Part shown: positions 1-7,767 of the stretch, in pieces
How positions within the stretch are numbered: position 1 is the first letter of the stretch
Layout: every line of letters starts with the position of its first letter
DNA from: GCA-2684655 sp045105235
Lineage (GTDB): Bacteria; Planctomycetota; UBA1135; UBA2386
Length of the DNA: 64,000 bases
Assembly: GCA_045105235.1 (NCBI GenBank)
Contig: JBGCDH010000023.1
Span: 1 to 64,000 of the forward strand
Direction of reading: 5' to 3'
The notes under the pieces: model-generated
Database searches by the model: none
What the model was told of the DNA's origin: nothing
The model's input: only the letters and a program-made list of their open reading frames with translations
Made by a program: the position numbers and the translations under genes

Positions 1-291
1 CTCGACCGCCAAGGCGCCGATGTTGGCACGCAATACCGTTCGGTCGTGTTCTTCCACTCGGAAGAACAGGAGAAGACCGCCGCGGAGCTGATCCGCAAGA
101 TCGCGCCGAACTGGCCAGATCCGATCGTGACCCAAGTCACAAAGGCCGTGCAGTTTTGGGAAGCCGAGGGCTACCACCAGGACTACTACCGCAACAACGC
201 TTCGCAGGGATACTGCCGCGTCGTGATCCGCCCCAAGCTCGAAAAGCTGGGCCTCGATCCACGGCCGGTCGATTCGCGACCTGGAAAGTAG
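1..291 (+). CDS. msrA: Peptide methionine sulfoxide reductase MsrA, C-terminal part (5' end outside window)
   Basis: Frame 1 is open from base 1 to the TAG at 289-291, so only the last 96 residues are present. The first residues read GADVGTQYRSVVFFHSEEQ, which is the conserved MsrA block around GTQYRS. It is followed by the EGYHQDYY block (substrate pocket tyrosines) and a YCRVVIRPKLEKL ending, all in MsrA order. MsrA reduces methionine-S-sulfoxide in proteins using thioredoxin. The catalytic GCFW site lies upstream of the window, so whether it uses Cys or Sec there cannot be seen; this matters because two nearby redox genes use an in-frame TGA. Confidence 0.93.
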   Translation, partial: LDRQGADVGTQYRSVVFFHSEEQEKTAAELIRKIAPNWPDPIVTQVTKAVQFWEAEGYHQDYYRNNASQGYCRVVIRPKLEKLGLDPRPVDSRPGK

Positions 292-346
292 CGATCCGCT
301 ACGTATCGGTCCGGCAGTAGCGGTCCAGAAAGTCGTGAAGCGCGGC

Positions 347-1078
347 CTAGCGCCGCGTCCACTGCTGGGACTGGACCAGCACCTCGGAGCCGCGGCTGCC
401 TTCGTGGATCGTGACCTGAATCGCGTCGCCGTCGCCAACATCGAGGGTGCACCGAAACGCCCGGCCTCGAGGCGATTGGGCGTCAACCAGCGTGCCGCGC
501 AGGATCAGCACGTCGGCGCGTTCGCCGGGCTCGCCCTCGCAAGTTACGGCCCACGTGCTGCCGCTGTCGCGCCACGACGACGTGTAGACCTCGCGCAGCG
601 AATCAAAGCCGAGGATCTGGACCGCTTCGAACCGGTTGCCCTGCAGGTTGAGGGTGAAACTGCAGATGACGTATCGGCCGCCGAGGATGGCGCGCGCCTG
701 CATCGTGCCGTTGTCTTGGACCGGACCGCTGTTCTTGCCCGTATCGCCAGAAGCCACGTCCGGCCGCACGTGGGTTTGCAGCTGGATCTCCCAGTCCCCG
801 ACCAGACGAGCAAGGCGTTGGTGGTGTTCGGTCGTGCGGCTGAGCACTTGCGACGTTTGCAGCACGGCGGCGCTCGCCATGCGCAGGCCGCCGCCAGCTT
901 TGGGGTCACGGTCCGCTGGCTCAGGCCCCGCCCGCTCCCCCGCTTGCTGCGCCGGTCGCTTGGCAGCCGGTCGCTTGGCAACCGGTCGCGGATCCTGAGC
1001 GGGATCGACTTTGGCGAAACCGGCAAAGCCCGCCCAGGCAGTGACCGGCAAAACGACCGACAACAGCACTCGCAACAT
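347..1078 (-). CDS. Secreted DUF1579-like protein
   Basis: The chosen start gives a clean signal peptide (MLRVLLSVVLPVTAWAGFAG). The mature part begins with a short repeat region (RPVAKRPAAKRPAQ) and then holds a DUF1579-type domain: LVGDWEIQLQ near its start, GTMQARAILGGRYVI, a FEAVQILGFDS block and TSSWRDSGSTW. DUF1579 proteins are small beta-barrel-like domains of unknown function, common in planctomycetes. The start codon lies back to back with the divergent transporter gene. The stop TAG sits in a GC-rich hairpin (CGCGGC / GCCGCG, about 340-356). Function unknown; family assignment is by motif memory only. Confidence 0.7.
   Translation of the reverse strand: MLRVLLSVVLPVTAWAGFAGFAKVDPAQDPRPVAKRPAAKRPAQQAGERAGPEPADRDPKAGGGLRMASAAVLQTSQVLSRTTEHHQRLARLVGDWEIQLQTHVRPDVASGDTGKNSGPVQDNGTMQARAILGGRYVICSFTLNLQGNRFEAVQILGFDSLREVYTSSWRDSGSTWAVTCEGEPGERADVLILRGTLVDAQSPRGRAFRCTLDVGDGDAIQVTIHEGSRGSEVLVQSQQWTRR
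952..990. repeat. 15-bp tandem repeat, 2.6 copies, inside the DUF1579 gene
   Basis: The unit CCGGTCGCTTGGCAG is repeated at 952, 967 and 982 (last copy partial). It encodes the basic linker after the signal peptide. The period is a multiple of three, so the reading frame is kept. Confidence 0.85.
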
Positions 1079-1139
1079 GTCGCAAGCGTCGCCGGAAAGC
1101 ACTCGCGCGTCGAGCACATCGCCCCGACGATCGCCAGCC

Positions 1140-2072
1140 GTGAGCGCTGCCGCAGACAACCCGCCAGAGACCGTGCCGAATGCGGCGCGAGAAACGCCGC
1201 GCGAACTGCGTTTCGCGCTGCTGATCGGCCTGCTGTGCGTGGTTTGGTCGAGCACCTGGTGGGCCATCCGCATCTGCCTGGAAGAGCAGCCGCCGCTGTC
1301 CTCCGCCGCCGTTCGGTTCGTGCTCGCCGGGCTGGCGATGGCCGCGGTCGCCCCGCGCCTGCGCAAGCTCGAAAACGCACCAGCGCCCCCGACCTGGCTT
1401 TGGCTCGTCTTTGGCCTGACCAACTTCGCCGGCGGCTACGGCATCCTCTACTTCGCCGAAACGGTCGTTCCGTCCGGCATCGCTGCGGTTCTTTGGGCCA
1501 TCTTTCCGCTGCTGATGGCGGCCAGCGCGGTGACCTTCCTCGGCGAACGACTCAGCCCGCGCCAGTGGCTTGGCTTTGGCGTTTCGTTTGCCGGCGTGCT
1601 CTCAGTGCTCTCGAGCGACCTCGGCGGCATCGCGCCGGATCAGCTCGGCTACGCGTGGCTGGTGCTGCTCAGTCCGCTGGTCGCCGCAATCGGGCTGACC
1701 ATCGTCAAGAAATACGGCAGCTCCTGTTCGTCGGTGACCCTCAACCGCAACGGCATGCTGATCGGCGCCGCCGCGCTGCTGCTCTGCGCGTTTGTGCGCG
1801 AAGATCCGCTGGCGCTGCGCTGGACTCCGCGCGTGCTCATCGCCACCGGCTACCTCGCGATCATCGGCACGGCGATGACCTTTGCGATCTACATGTGGCT
1901 GCTGCGCACAGCCCCCGCCTCGATGCTCTCGCTGATCAACTACATCACGCCGGTGCTGGCCATGCTGCTCGGCGCCGCCGTCGGCGATGGCGCACTCGAC
2001 GCCTTCGCCTGGCTCGGAGCGGCACTGGTCACGGCTGGCATTGCTCTTGTCGTCACCAAGAATCGCGGCTGA
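1140..2072 (+). CDS. EamA/DMT-family membrane transporter
   Basis: About 310 residues with ten hydrophobic segments in two five-helix halves, as in drug/metabolite exporters of the EamA family. The first half starts ELRFALLIGLLCVVWSSTWW and has the usual GYGILYFAE and a late first-half helix FGVSFAGVLSVL; the second half ends LGAALVTAGIALVV. The substrate cannot be read from sequence. I prefer the GTG at 1140 (VSAAADNPPE): the upstream ATG at 1077 would overlap the start codon of the divergent DUF1579 gene and leave no room for promoters. Both starts are open in frame. Confidence 0.85.
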   Translation: MSAAADNPPETVPNAARETPRELRFALLIGLLCVVWSSTWWAIRICLEEQPPLSSAAVRFVLAGLAMAAVAPRLRKLENAPAPPTWLWLVFGLTNFAGGYGILYFAETVVPSGIAAVLWAIFPLLMAASAVTFLGERLSPRQWLGFGVSFAGVLSVLSSDLGGIAPDQLGYAWLVLLSPLVAAIGLTIVKKYGSSCSSVTLNRNGMLIGAAALLLCAFVREDPLALRWTPRVLIATGYLAIIGTAMTFAIYMWLLRTAPASMLSLINYITPVLAMLLGAAVGDGALDAFAWLGAALVTAGIALVVTKNRG

Positions 2073-2087
2073 CCAACTCTTTCCGAC

Positions 2088-2612
2088 ATGAAGAAGCGCC
2101 CCTCCAAAAGCTGGCTGCGACGCATTTCCTGGCGCAAGCTGTGGCCGCGCACGCGCCGCGGTGCCGGCATCCTCGCCATCGCCCTGCTTACGATCCTCTG
2201 GTGGACGTCGGGCGGGGCACCCGCCGAAGCCCACGCAACCGACGTGGATAGATGGCCGCGCGAACAGGTGCTCGCCGCCATTCGCTGGGTGGAATCGAGC
2301 GACCGGGACAACGTTCCGGATGGCGACGGTGGACGCGCCATTGGCAGCTACCAGATCCATCGCGTTTACTGGCTGGATGCACACGCCCACGACCCCAGCT
2401 TGGGCGGCGACTACCAGCAGTGCCGCCAGCGCCGCTACGCCGAACGCGTCATCGACGCCTACATGCGTCGCTACGTGCCCGAAGCCTGGCAAAACGGCGA
2501 AGGCGAGACCATCGCCCGCGTGCACAACGGCGGCCCCAAGGGCCACGAGCGTTCGTCGACGGACGGCTACTGGCAGCGCGTGCGGGCGCGCCTCGGCGAG
2601 CCTCTCCGGTAG
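2088..2612 (+). CDS. Membrane-anchored lysozyme-like protein (destabilase / i-type-like domain)
   Basis: 174 residues. A very basic N-terminus is followed by one membrane segment (GAGILAIALLTILWW), then a domain with a catalytic-looking glutamate in IRWVESSDRDN, GSYQIHRVYWLD, a DYQQCRQRRYAERVIDAYM helix and IARVHNGGPKG. This order resembles i-type lysozyme/destabilase and the wider lysozyme-like fold (Glu after the first helix, xGxxQI, Tyr-rich helix, NGG). The likely role is cleavage of peptidoglycan outside the inner membrane. It starts 15 bp after the transporter and is probably co-transcribed. Family level is inference. Confidence 0.65.
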   Translation: MKKRPSKSWLRRISWRKLWPRTRRGAGILAIALLTILWWTSGGAPAEAHATDVDRWPREQVLAAIRWVESSDRDNVPDGDGGRAIGSYQIHRVYWLDAHAHDPSLGGDYQQCRQRRYAERVIDAYMRRYVPEAWQNGEGETIARVHNGGPKGHERSSTDGYWQRVRARLGEPLR

Positions 2613-2737
2613 CGACTCGTGTCGTGCATCGGATACCGGGGGCATTCTGCGGGCGCGACGACGCCCGGCGTTGCTGCTCCTGAGCAGGAAGTATGGATCA
2701 TGCCCCGTCTGCCAGATGCACGACACGAGTGCTAGCA

Positions 2738-3640
2738 CTAGCGCGAGTCAAGGGAGGCCAAAACCGCAGCGACCGACGGCGGCGCGCCCGCCTCGCCAAG
2801 AACCCTGACGTGCGGCCCAACCGGCGCCCAGACGGCTGGATCGGTCGCGACAAACAGCGCCAGCGTCGGCACGCCGAGGGCCGCGGCGAGGTGCGTTGGC
2901 CCGCTGTCGTTGCCGACAAACTGCTGTGCGTCCTGGAGGCGCTTGGCGGCGCCGAGCGGCAGCGGCTCGTCGATCCACATCGTGGCGGGACTGGGCCAGG
3001 GCCAGATGCGCGGATTGTCGGCGCCGCGCTCGCTCTCGACGGGGCCGACCAGCACGCAAACGTCGCGGCCACGGTCCGCCAACGCCTGCGCGAGCTGCAG
3101 CCAATGGGCCCTGGCCCAGCATTTGTGCACGCCCCCGCTGCCTGGGGCAAGCGTCACGGCAGCGCGTTGCCGCGGGCCGGCCGCGGGCGCCGGCGCCCGA
3201 ACCAGCCAACCGTCCTCTGGCCAATCGACTTCCGGCCCCTCGCGATCGAGGCCTGCCTGCCGGCACAGCTGCAGGCCAAACGGAATGCCCGGCAGCACCT
3301 GCGTCGGCTCGAGCGCGACGTCGACGCAGGCAGGCTCGTCGCCAAGCACCAGGTCGAACGAACGCAGCTGCTCGCGGGCGCGCTCCGGCAGCCAGAGCTG
3401 GAAGCGTTCGGCGGAATGCGCGACGTCGACAATGCCGAAGCCGGCGAGCACGTCGCAGTGCTCGCGCGTGCCGGCGACGTGGATTGCAGCACCGCCGTAG
3501 CGGCGTCGCAACGCGCGCAGCAGCGGGGCGAGCAGCAGCGTGTCGCCGAGCCCACCGCGCCGGATGACGAGGATGCGAGACACCTGGCCATCGCCGCTGC
3601 CGCTGGCGGCCGGGCCGAGAGCCCGGCGCGCCGTCGTCAT
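2738..3640 (-). CDS. Glycosyltransferase family 9 (heptosyltransferase-like)
   Basis: 300 residues with two Rossmann halves of the GT-B fold. N-terminal ILVIRRGGLGDTLLLAPLLR is the ADP-heptose:LPS heptosyltransferase opening. In the C-terminal half, LAPGSGGVHKCW and FVGNDSGPTHLAAALGVPT match the donor-binding blocks of family GT9. The start ATG overlaps the TGA stop of the upstream selenothioredoxin-like gene by one base, so translation may be coupled. A later GTG (3583, VSRILVIRRGG) is a possible alternative start. Acts in the cytoplasm on a cell-envelope glycan; the acceptor is unknown. Confidence 0.88.
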   Translation of the reverse strand: MTTARRALGPAASGSGDGQVSRILVIRRGGLGDTLLLAPLLRALRRRYGGAAIHVAGTREHCDVLAGFGIVDVAHSAERFQLWLPERAREQLRSFDLVLGDEPACVDVALEPTQVLPGIPFGLQLCRQAGLDREGPEVDWPEDGWLVRAPAPAAGPRQRAAVTLAPGSGGVHKCWARAHWLQLAQALADRGRDVCVLVGPVESERGADNPRIWPWPSPATMWIDEPLPLGAAKRLQDAQQFVGNDSGPTHLAAALGVPTLALFVATDPAVWAPVGPHVRVLGEAGAPPSVAAVLASLDSR

Positions 3641-4626
3641 CAGCGGCTGAGCTTCTTGCGCGCCTGGTCCGCGGCGTAGGTGCCCGCGTACTTCTTGGCA
3701 AACTTGCCGAGCGCTTCGCGCTGCTTGCGCAGCTTGACCTGGCTGCTGCCGTCATACTTCTGGAGCAGCTTCTGCAGCGTCTTGCCGGCCTTGATCTCTT
3801 TCTTGATCGTGGCGTCGCCCGCAAAGCGCTTGAGCTCTGCCTTGGCAGCATCGGCGGCAGGGAACCCCTTCCACTCTTTCTCGATGCTGGTCAGCTTGGC
3901 GCGTGCCGCAAAGTAGTCCGGCCCACTCGCGAGCTTGGCAACCGAAGCGGCCTTGCGCTCCGCGAGCCCGCTCAGGTAGGTCTGGTGGGCCGCGAACACC
4001 TCGCGCATTTCTGGCGCGAGGTTGTCTTGCGCCAGCATCTTGGCCAGCCAGCCGCCGAGCTTTTGGTGCTCCTTCTTGTCCCACATCTTGCGCACGGGCG
4101 CGTAGCGGGAGTCGTCGGGCAACGCGGGCCCCAACACGACATCGTCCAGCAACTCCGTGATCACCGCCACGGATGGCATGCGATCATCAGGAACCGAATG
4201 CACCGTGCCGTCGGGCGCGATGCAGTAGACGCTCGGGTAGAACCCGATGCCGTATTTCTGCGTGTCGGACGCCTTGATCTTTGCCATCGGGTACTTCGCC
4301 CCGAGGTTCTTGATGAAGGTCTCCTCGATCTTGTCTTCTTGCTCATCGGACACGCCGATGACCAGCAGCCCCCGCTCCGCGAACTTCTCGTGAAGTTCGT
4401 TGAGGTGCGGGACGGCCGCTTTGCAGGGGCCTCACCAGGTGGCGCCGAAGTCAAGGATCACAACGCGGCCGGCAAGATCCTCAAAGGACTCCGGGCCATC
4501 GTTCCAAACCTTGACGAACTCTATCTCCGGTGGCGACTGCCCTTTTTGCACCTGGGCGGACAACGAGTCCGCGCCGGCGCCAAGGCCAAACGCAACCGCC
4601 AACGCGATCTGCGGGAAGCGATTCAT
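3640..4626 (-). CDS. Selenocysteine-containing thioredoxin-like exported protein (TlpA/ResA type, WUGPC)
   Basis: 328 residues if the TGA at 4434-4432 is read as selenocysteine (residue 65). Residues 1-24 form a signal peptide (MNRFPQIALAVAFGLGAG...SAQ). The thioredoxin fold follows: RVVILDFGATW, then UGA, then GPCKAAVPHLNELHEKF, LLVIGVSDEQED, and the cis-proline region IGFYPSVYCIAPDGTV. The usual motif is WCGPC, so the TGA replaces the first, nucleophilic cysteine; the second Cys (68) is kept. The frame is open for 264 codons after the TGA, with normal protein composition. About 180 further residues form a Lys/Ala-rich helical tail of unknown role. The likely function is periplasmic disulfide or peroxide reduction. 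A start at 4656 is also open but would spoil the signal peptide. Confidence 0.85.
4401..4434 (-). promoter_or_regulatory. UGA codon with candidate bacterial SECIS hairpin (thioredoxin-like gene)
   Basis: On the minus strand the UGA (4434-4432) begins an inverted repeat: TGAGG pairs with CCTCA (4405-4401), and inside it GCGG/CCGC closes a CCGTC loop that starts 16 nt after the UGA. Bacterial SECIS elements lie in the coding region directly 3' of the UGA, with the loop roughly 16-37 nt downstream and a G near the loop start. The spacing is at the lower edge and the stem is interrupted, so this is a candidate only. Confidence 0.5.
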
Positions 4627-4779
4627 GCCGACAGGATAGCAGAGCGGCGCTGCCAAACGTGGCTGCTCACGCTGGTTTCCGCGGCAATCCTCGCCGCGAG
4701 CGAACCGGCGAAACGAAACCGAAACAAACGAAACCGAAACAACCGGGTGCGGGCACAGCCCCGCCCCGGCGCGAACGCA

Positions 4780-6939
4780 TCAGCCACGCGAACGGGGCTT
4801 GGGCGGCGCAAACGGATGCGCGAACTCCGCCGGCTTGACGTTCTTGAGCAGCGAGCACTGCCCCTTTTCCACGTCGTTGCCAACGGCCGCCACGTGCCGA
4901 CGCAAACGGTCCATCTGCCACAGCCCGGTCAGCAGCCGGATGCCCTTGACGCGCGTCATCAGCTGCTCGCACTGCAGCGCGGCGACGCGGATCTGGCTCG
5001 GATCGCGCGTGCTCGCCGCGTGCTGCGCCGTGGCCAGCATCGCCACCAGCAGCTCGATCGCCTTGCCAAGCTGCTGCAGCGGAATCTGTGCCCGCGTCAG
5101 CTCAAGCTGGAAGTGCAGGTTGATGCCGAGGTAGGCCCAGCGCAGCTGGCGCAGCCGGCGCTCCGCAAAGCGCGCGTAGCGGCGCAGCTCAACCGGCAGC
5201 AGCTGGTAGCGCGGCACCATCCCGGTCGGCACCAGGCGGAACGGCGTGCGCAGGATTTCGATCAGGCCGTTGCCGAGGATCCAGCCCTTGAGCTTCCAGA
5301 ACGATCCATTGGTCAGCAGCTTGCGCGTGGCGCGGAAGACCTTGCCCGGCTGGTCGACAATCGTCGCCGGCGTGATCCGCAGGATGCGCTGGTCGCGCGG
5401 CAGCGGCTTGCCGTCTTCGCCGACGTTGAGCGACTGCAGCACGCCGAGCATGCCGGCCATGTATTTGGTCGTGAAGCGATCGGTGACGTCCTTGACCATG
5501 CCCATCAGGATCAGGTCGTCTTCGCCTTCGACGACGCCGAAGACGTGCATGTTGTGGCGCGCATCGTGCACGCGCGACGTCTTGTCGAACGAGCGGCCAC
5601 CGAGCACGCGTTCGCAGGCGATCTGCGAGGCCAGCGCGCTGGTCGCCGCTGCCGACTTGGTCAGGTCGCGCAGCCCCGCCAGATCGACCCCGTCCTTATC
5701 CTGCTTGAGCGACAGGTGGCTCAGAGCCCGCGACATCAGCGCGCCGCCGAGCATCGTGCCGAGGTGCTGGCGCGGCAGCTCGTGCTTGCTGACCCGGCCG
5801 CCGACGCCTTCGCGGCCGTTGGCGTAGGCCGCCGCGTCGGCCGCGAACATGCGTTGGTAGCCGGCCGCCATCGCCGCCAGCATGCACCGCCCCATGCGCA
5901 GGCAGTAAAACAGCACTTCGACGCCGTCGGCCGGGATCTCCTGATCCTGCTTCAGTGGGAAGTTGTCAAAGTGCAGGCGCGAGTTGTAGTTCGCCGTGAA
6001 CGCGCCGGTCTCCGACGACTTGCACCAGAAGCCAAAGTCCTTGCCGTCCTGGCCCTTGGCCACATCCTGCTCGGGCAGGCGCATGACGAACAGGCCGACC
6101 TTTTTGCCGGTCTCGCCGATGCGGGCGACGATGCCGACGAGCGCGCCATGCGTGGCGTTGGTGATCCACAGCTTGTTGCGGTCACCGGTCGCATGCAGCC
6201 GGTAGCCGCCGCCCTTCGGGTCCGGCTCGACGTAGGCGCGCACCTTCTTGGCGTTGACGCCGATGCCGACCTCGGTCAGGCCAAACGCCATCAGCTGGCC
6301 GTCGCTGACCATCGGCAAGAACGTCTTCTTCTGCTCTTCCGTGCCGTAGGCGAGCAGCGAACCGGCGCCGATGGTGAGCTCGCCGGAGACTTCGACCGCG
6401 AGCGGGCCGAGGCCGTTGGCGGCAAACTCCTCTTCGACCAGCGCGAGCTGGGTGTATTCGGCCGCCTTGCCGCCAAATTCTTCAGGCACGGTGAAGCCGT
6501 AGCCACCGGCCCCGGCAACCGACTTGCGCAGCGCGTCGGACAACTTGCCGTCGGCCGTGAACGCCTCGCCCCGCTCCAGCGACGCGAGCGCCGCCTCGAT
6601 GACGAGATCGCCCGCCTGGGTGTCGGCGCGTGAGGAGCCCAGAGCGCCGCTCTGAAGCTCTTCGGTCTCCGGCAGCGGGCCATAGATCAACCGCTCGACG
6701 AGGCTTTTGCGGCTGGCACCGAGGCGCTCGGCAGCCTGCTTGGCGGCGGCATCCAGCGCGCCTACATCCTGTGCGCTTTCGGCATCGCCCGCTGCGGCGA
6801 GCGCCTGGGCAGCCGTCGAGGAAGCGGCATCCGCGGCGCTGGCGACAGCGGCTGTATCCGCGGTCGGGGCCGGCGCGGAGGCCGAAGGAGAAGATGTCGG
6901 TTGGTTGGTCGTGCTCACGATCGGATTCGGGGCGACCAT
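4780..6939 (-). CDS. Acyl-CoA dehydrogenase family protein (long form)
   Basis: 719 residues, longer than the usual 380-residue acyl-CoA dehydrogenase. Residues 1-80 are a low-complexity Ala/Ser/Thr leader. The dehydrogenase core follows: YGFTVPEEFGGKAAEYTQLA, FGLTEVGIGVNAKKV (FAD-side loop), KLWITNATHGALVGIVA, FDNFPL, RMGRCMLAAMAAGYQR and CERVLGGRSFDKTSRVHDAR, where the last block is typical of FadE-like proteins. A C-terminal helical domain of about 200 residues ends the protein, as in very-long-chain type enzymes. It should oxidise acyl-CoA at the alpha-beta position with FAD. It stands alone between the two genes with in-frame TGA codons, transcribed away from ahpC. Confidence 0.9.
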   Translation of the reverse strand: MVAPNPIVSTTNQPTSSPSASAPAPTADTAAVASAADAASSTAAQALAAAGDAESAQDVGALDAAAKQAAERLGASRKSLVERLIYGPLPETEELQSGALGSSRADTQAGDLVIEAALASLERGEAFTADGKLSDALRKSVAGAGGYGFTVPEEFGGKAAEYTQLALVEEEFAANGLGPLAVEVSGELTIGAGSLLAYGTEEQKKTFLPMVSDGQLMAFGLTEVGIGVNAKKVRAYVEPDPKGGGYRLHATGDRNKLWITNATHGALVGIVARIGETGKKVGLFVMRLPEQDVAKGQDGKDFGFWCKSSETGAFTANYNSRLHFDNFPLKQDQEIPADGVEVLFYCLRMGRCMLAAMAAGYQRMFAADAAAYANGREGVGGRVSKHELPRQHLGTMLGGALMSRALSHLSLKQDKDGVDLAGLRDLTKSAAATSALASQIACERVLGGRSFDKTSRVHDARHNMHVFGVVEGEDDLILMGMVKDVTDRFTTKYMAGMLGVLQSLNVGEDGKPLPRDQRILRITPATIVDQPGKVFRATRKLLTNGSFWKLKGWILGNGLIEILRTPFRLVPTGMVPRYQLLPVELRRYARFAERRLRQLRWAYLGINLHFQLELTRAQIPLQQLGKAIELLVAMLATAQHAASTRDPSQIRVAALQCEQLMTRVKGIRLLTGLWQMDRLRRHVAAVGNDVEKGQCSLLKNVKPAEFAHPFAPPKPRSRG

Positions 6940-7056
6940 CGTGCCGCCAACCCGCCTGTTAGGCCACGGCCTCCAGGCACAGAATCCAAAACCGAGGCCT
7001 CAATACGACTGGAGATGGGAGGCGTCCCTCCGTAGGTTCGCTGCCAAGGAACCATC

Positions 7057-7662
7057 ATGAGCGAAAATCATATTCTGCAGGTCGGGGACACGGTCCCTGA
7101 TTTCACCCTCACCACCTACGAGCCGACCACCAAGGGCTTCGGCGAGTTCAAGCTTTCGGAAGCCCAGAAGAACGGCAAGTGGACCATGCTGTTCTTCTAC
7201 CCAGCGGACTACACGTTCGTTTGAAGCACCGAATTCGCTGCTCTGGCAGAGCAGCAAGAACGGTTTGCAAAGATGGGTTGTGAGATCGTCACGGTCAGCG
7301 CGGACACGCAGTTTGTCCACCTGGCATGGCAGCGCGAAGAAAAGGATCTCGAAGCCGTCACGTTCCACATGGGCTCTGACCGCAATGGCGACCTCGCCAA
7401 GCAGTTCGGCGTCTGGAACGGCGGTTTCTGCCTGCGCGGCACCTACCTCATCTCCCCCGAAGGAATGCTGATGAACAGCGAGGTCAACTTCTTGAACCTC
7501 GGCCGCAACATCGACGAGACGATGCGGAAGTTCAAAGCCAACATCTACCTCGGCAAGAAGCCCAGTGAGGGCTGCCCGTCGAAGTGGAAGGAAGACGGCG
7601 ATTCGACGCTGACGCCAGGACCAGAAATGGTCGGCCGCGTGCACGAAGCCCACAACAAGTAG
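7057..7662 (+). CDS. ahpC: Selenocysteine-containing peroxiredoxin (AhpC/typical 2-Cys family, UGA at peroxidatic position)
   Basis: 201 residues if the TGA at 7222-7224 (codon 56) is read as selenocysteine. The frame before it reads MLFFYPADYTFV and after it STEFAALAEQQERF; peroxiredoxins have PxxxTxxC there, so the TGA sits exactly on the peroxidatic cysteine, with Ser in place of the following Pro. Downstream blocks are normal: VTVSADTQFVHLAW, GVWNGGFCLRGTYLISPEG, and a resolving cysteine Cys173 in SEGCPSKW. A good ribosome site AAGGA (7046-7050) lies 6 bp before the ATG. It should reduce hydroperoxides through a Sec-Cys selenenylsulfide. Without recoding the gene would be cut at its active site; no other damage is seen. 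Confidence 0.9.
7237..7255 (+). promoter_or_regulatory. Candidate bacterial SECIS hairpin of the peroxiredoxin gene
   Basis: GCTGCTCT (7237-7244) and AGAGCAGC (7248-7255) are a perfect 8-bp inverted repeat around the loop GGC. Flanking TTC and GAA can extend the stem past a 2-nt bulge. The loop starts 20 nt after the UGA and begins with G, which fits the known bacterial SECIS layout (loop about 16-37 nt downstream, G in the first two loop positions). It lies inside the coding sequence, as SelB-dependent elements do. Confidence 0.8.
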
Positions 7663-7704
7663 GGCGACAGTACGTAGGGCGACAGTAAGTAAGGCGACAG
7701 TCCA
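7660..7704. repeat. 15-bp tandem repeat, 3 copies, carrying in-frame stop codons
   Basis: Units start at 7660, 7675 and 7690 (TAGGGCGACAGTACG and close variants). The first three bases of the first unit are the ahpC stop codon, and because the period is 15 bp, the next copies repeat a stop (TAG, then TAA) in the same frame. The repeat lies between the stop and the terminator. Confidence 0.85.
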
Positions 7705-7734
7705 GGGCTTTGCAGCGTCTGCTGCCGAGCCGCC

Positions 7735-7761
7735 AAGGGTCGCGCAAGCGGCCCTTTTTTT
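7735..7761 (+). terminator. Rho-independent terminator of the peroxiredoxin gene
   Basis: AAGGGTCGC (7735-7743), a GCAA tetraloop and GCGGCCCTT (7748-7756) form a 9-bp stem with one G-T pair, followed directly by a run of T (7755-7761). The oriented T-run fits termination on the plus strand, 73 bp after the stop codon. Confidence 0.9.
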
Positions 7762-7767
7762 GTGCCC

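Noticed and set aside
3985..6633. Long plus-strand frame of 882 codons
   Set aside because: Antisense to the acyl-CoA dehydrogenase and the thioredoxin-like gene; composition is typical of a shadow frame and no family motif is present.
7057..7224. Peroxiredoxin gene as a nonsense-mutated pseudogene
   Set aside because: The only lesion lies exactly on the catalytic cysteine codon, the rest of the gene is intact, a fitting hairpin follows, and a second gene shows the same pattern at its own catalytic cysteine.
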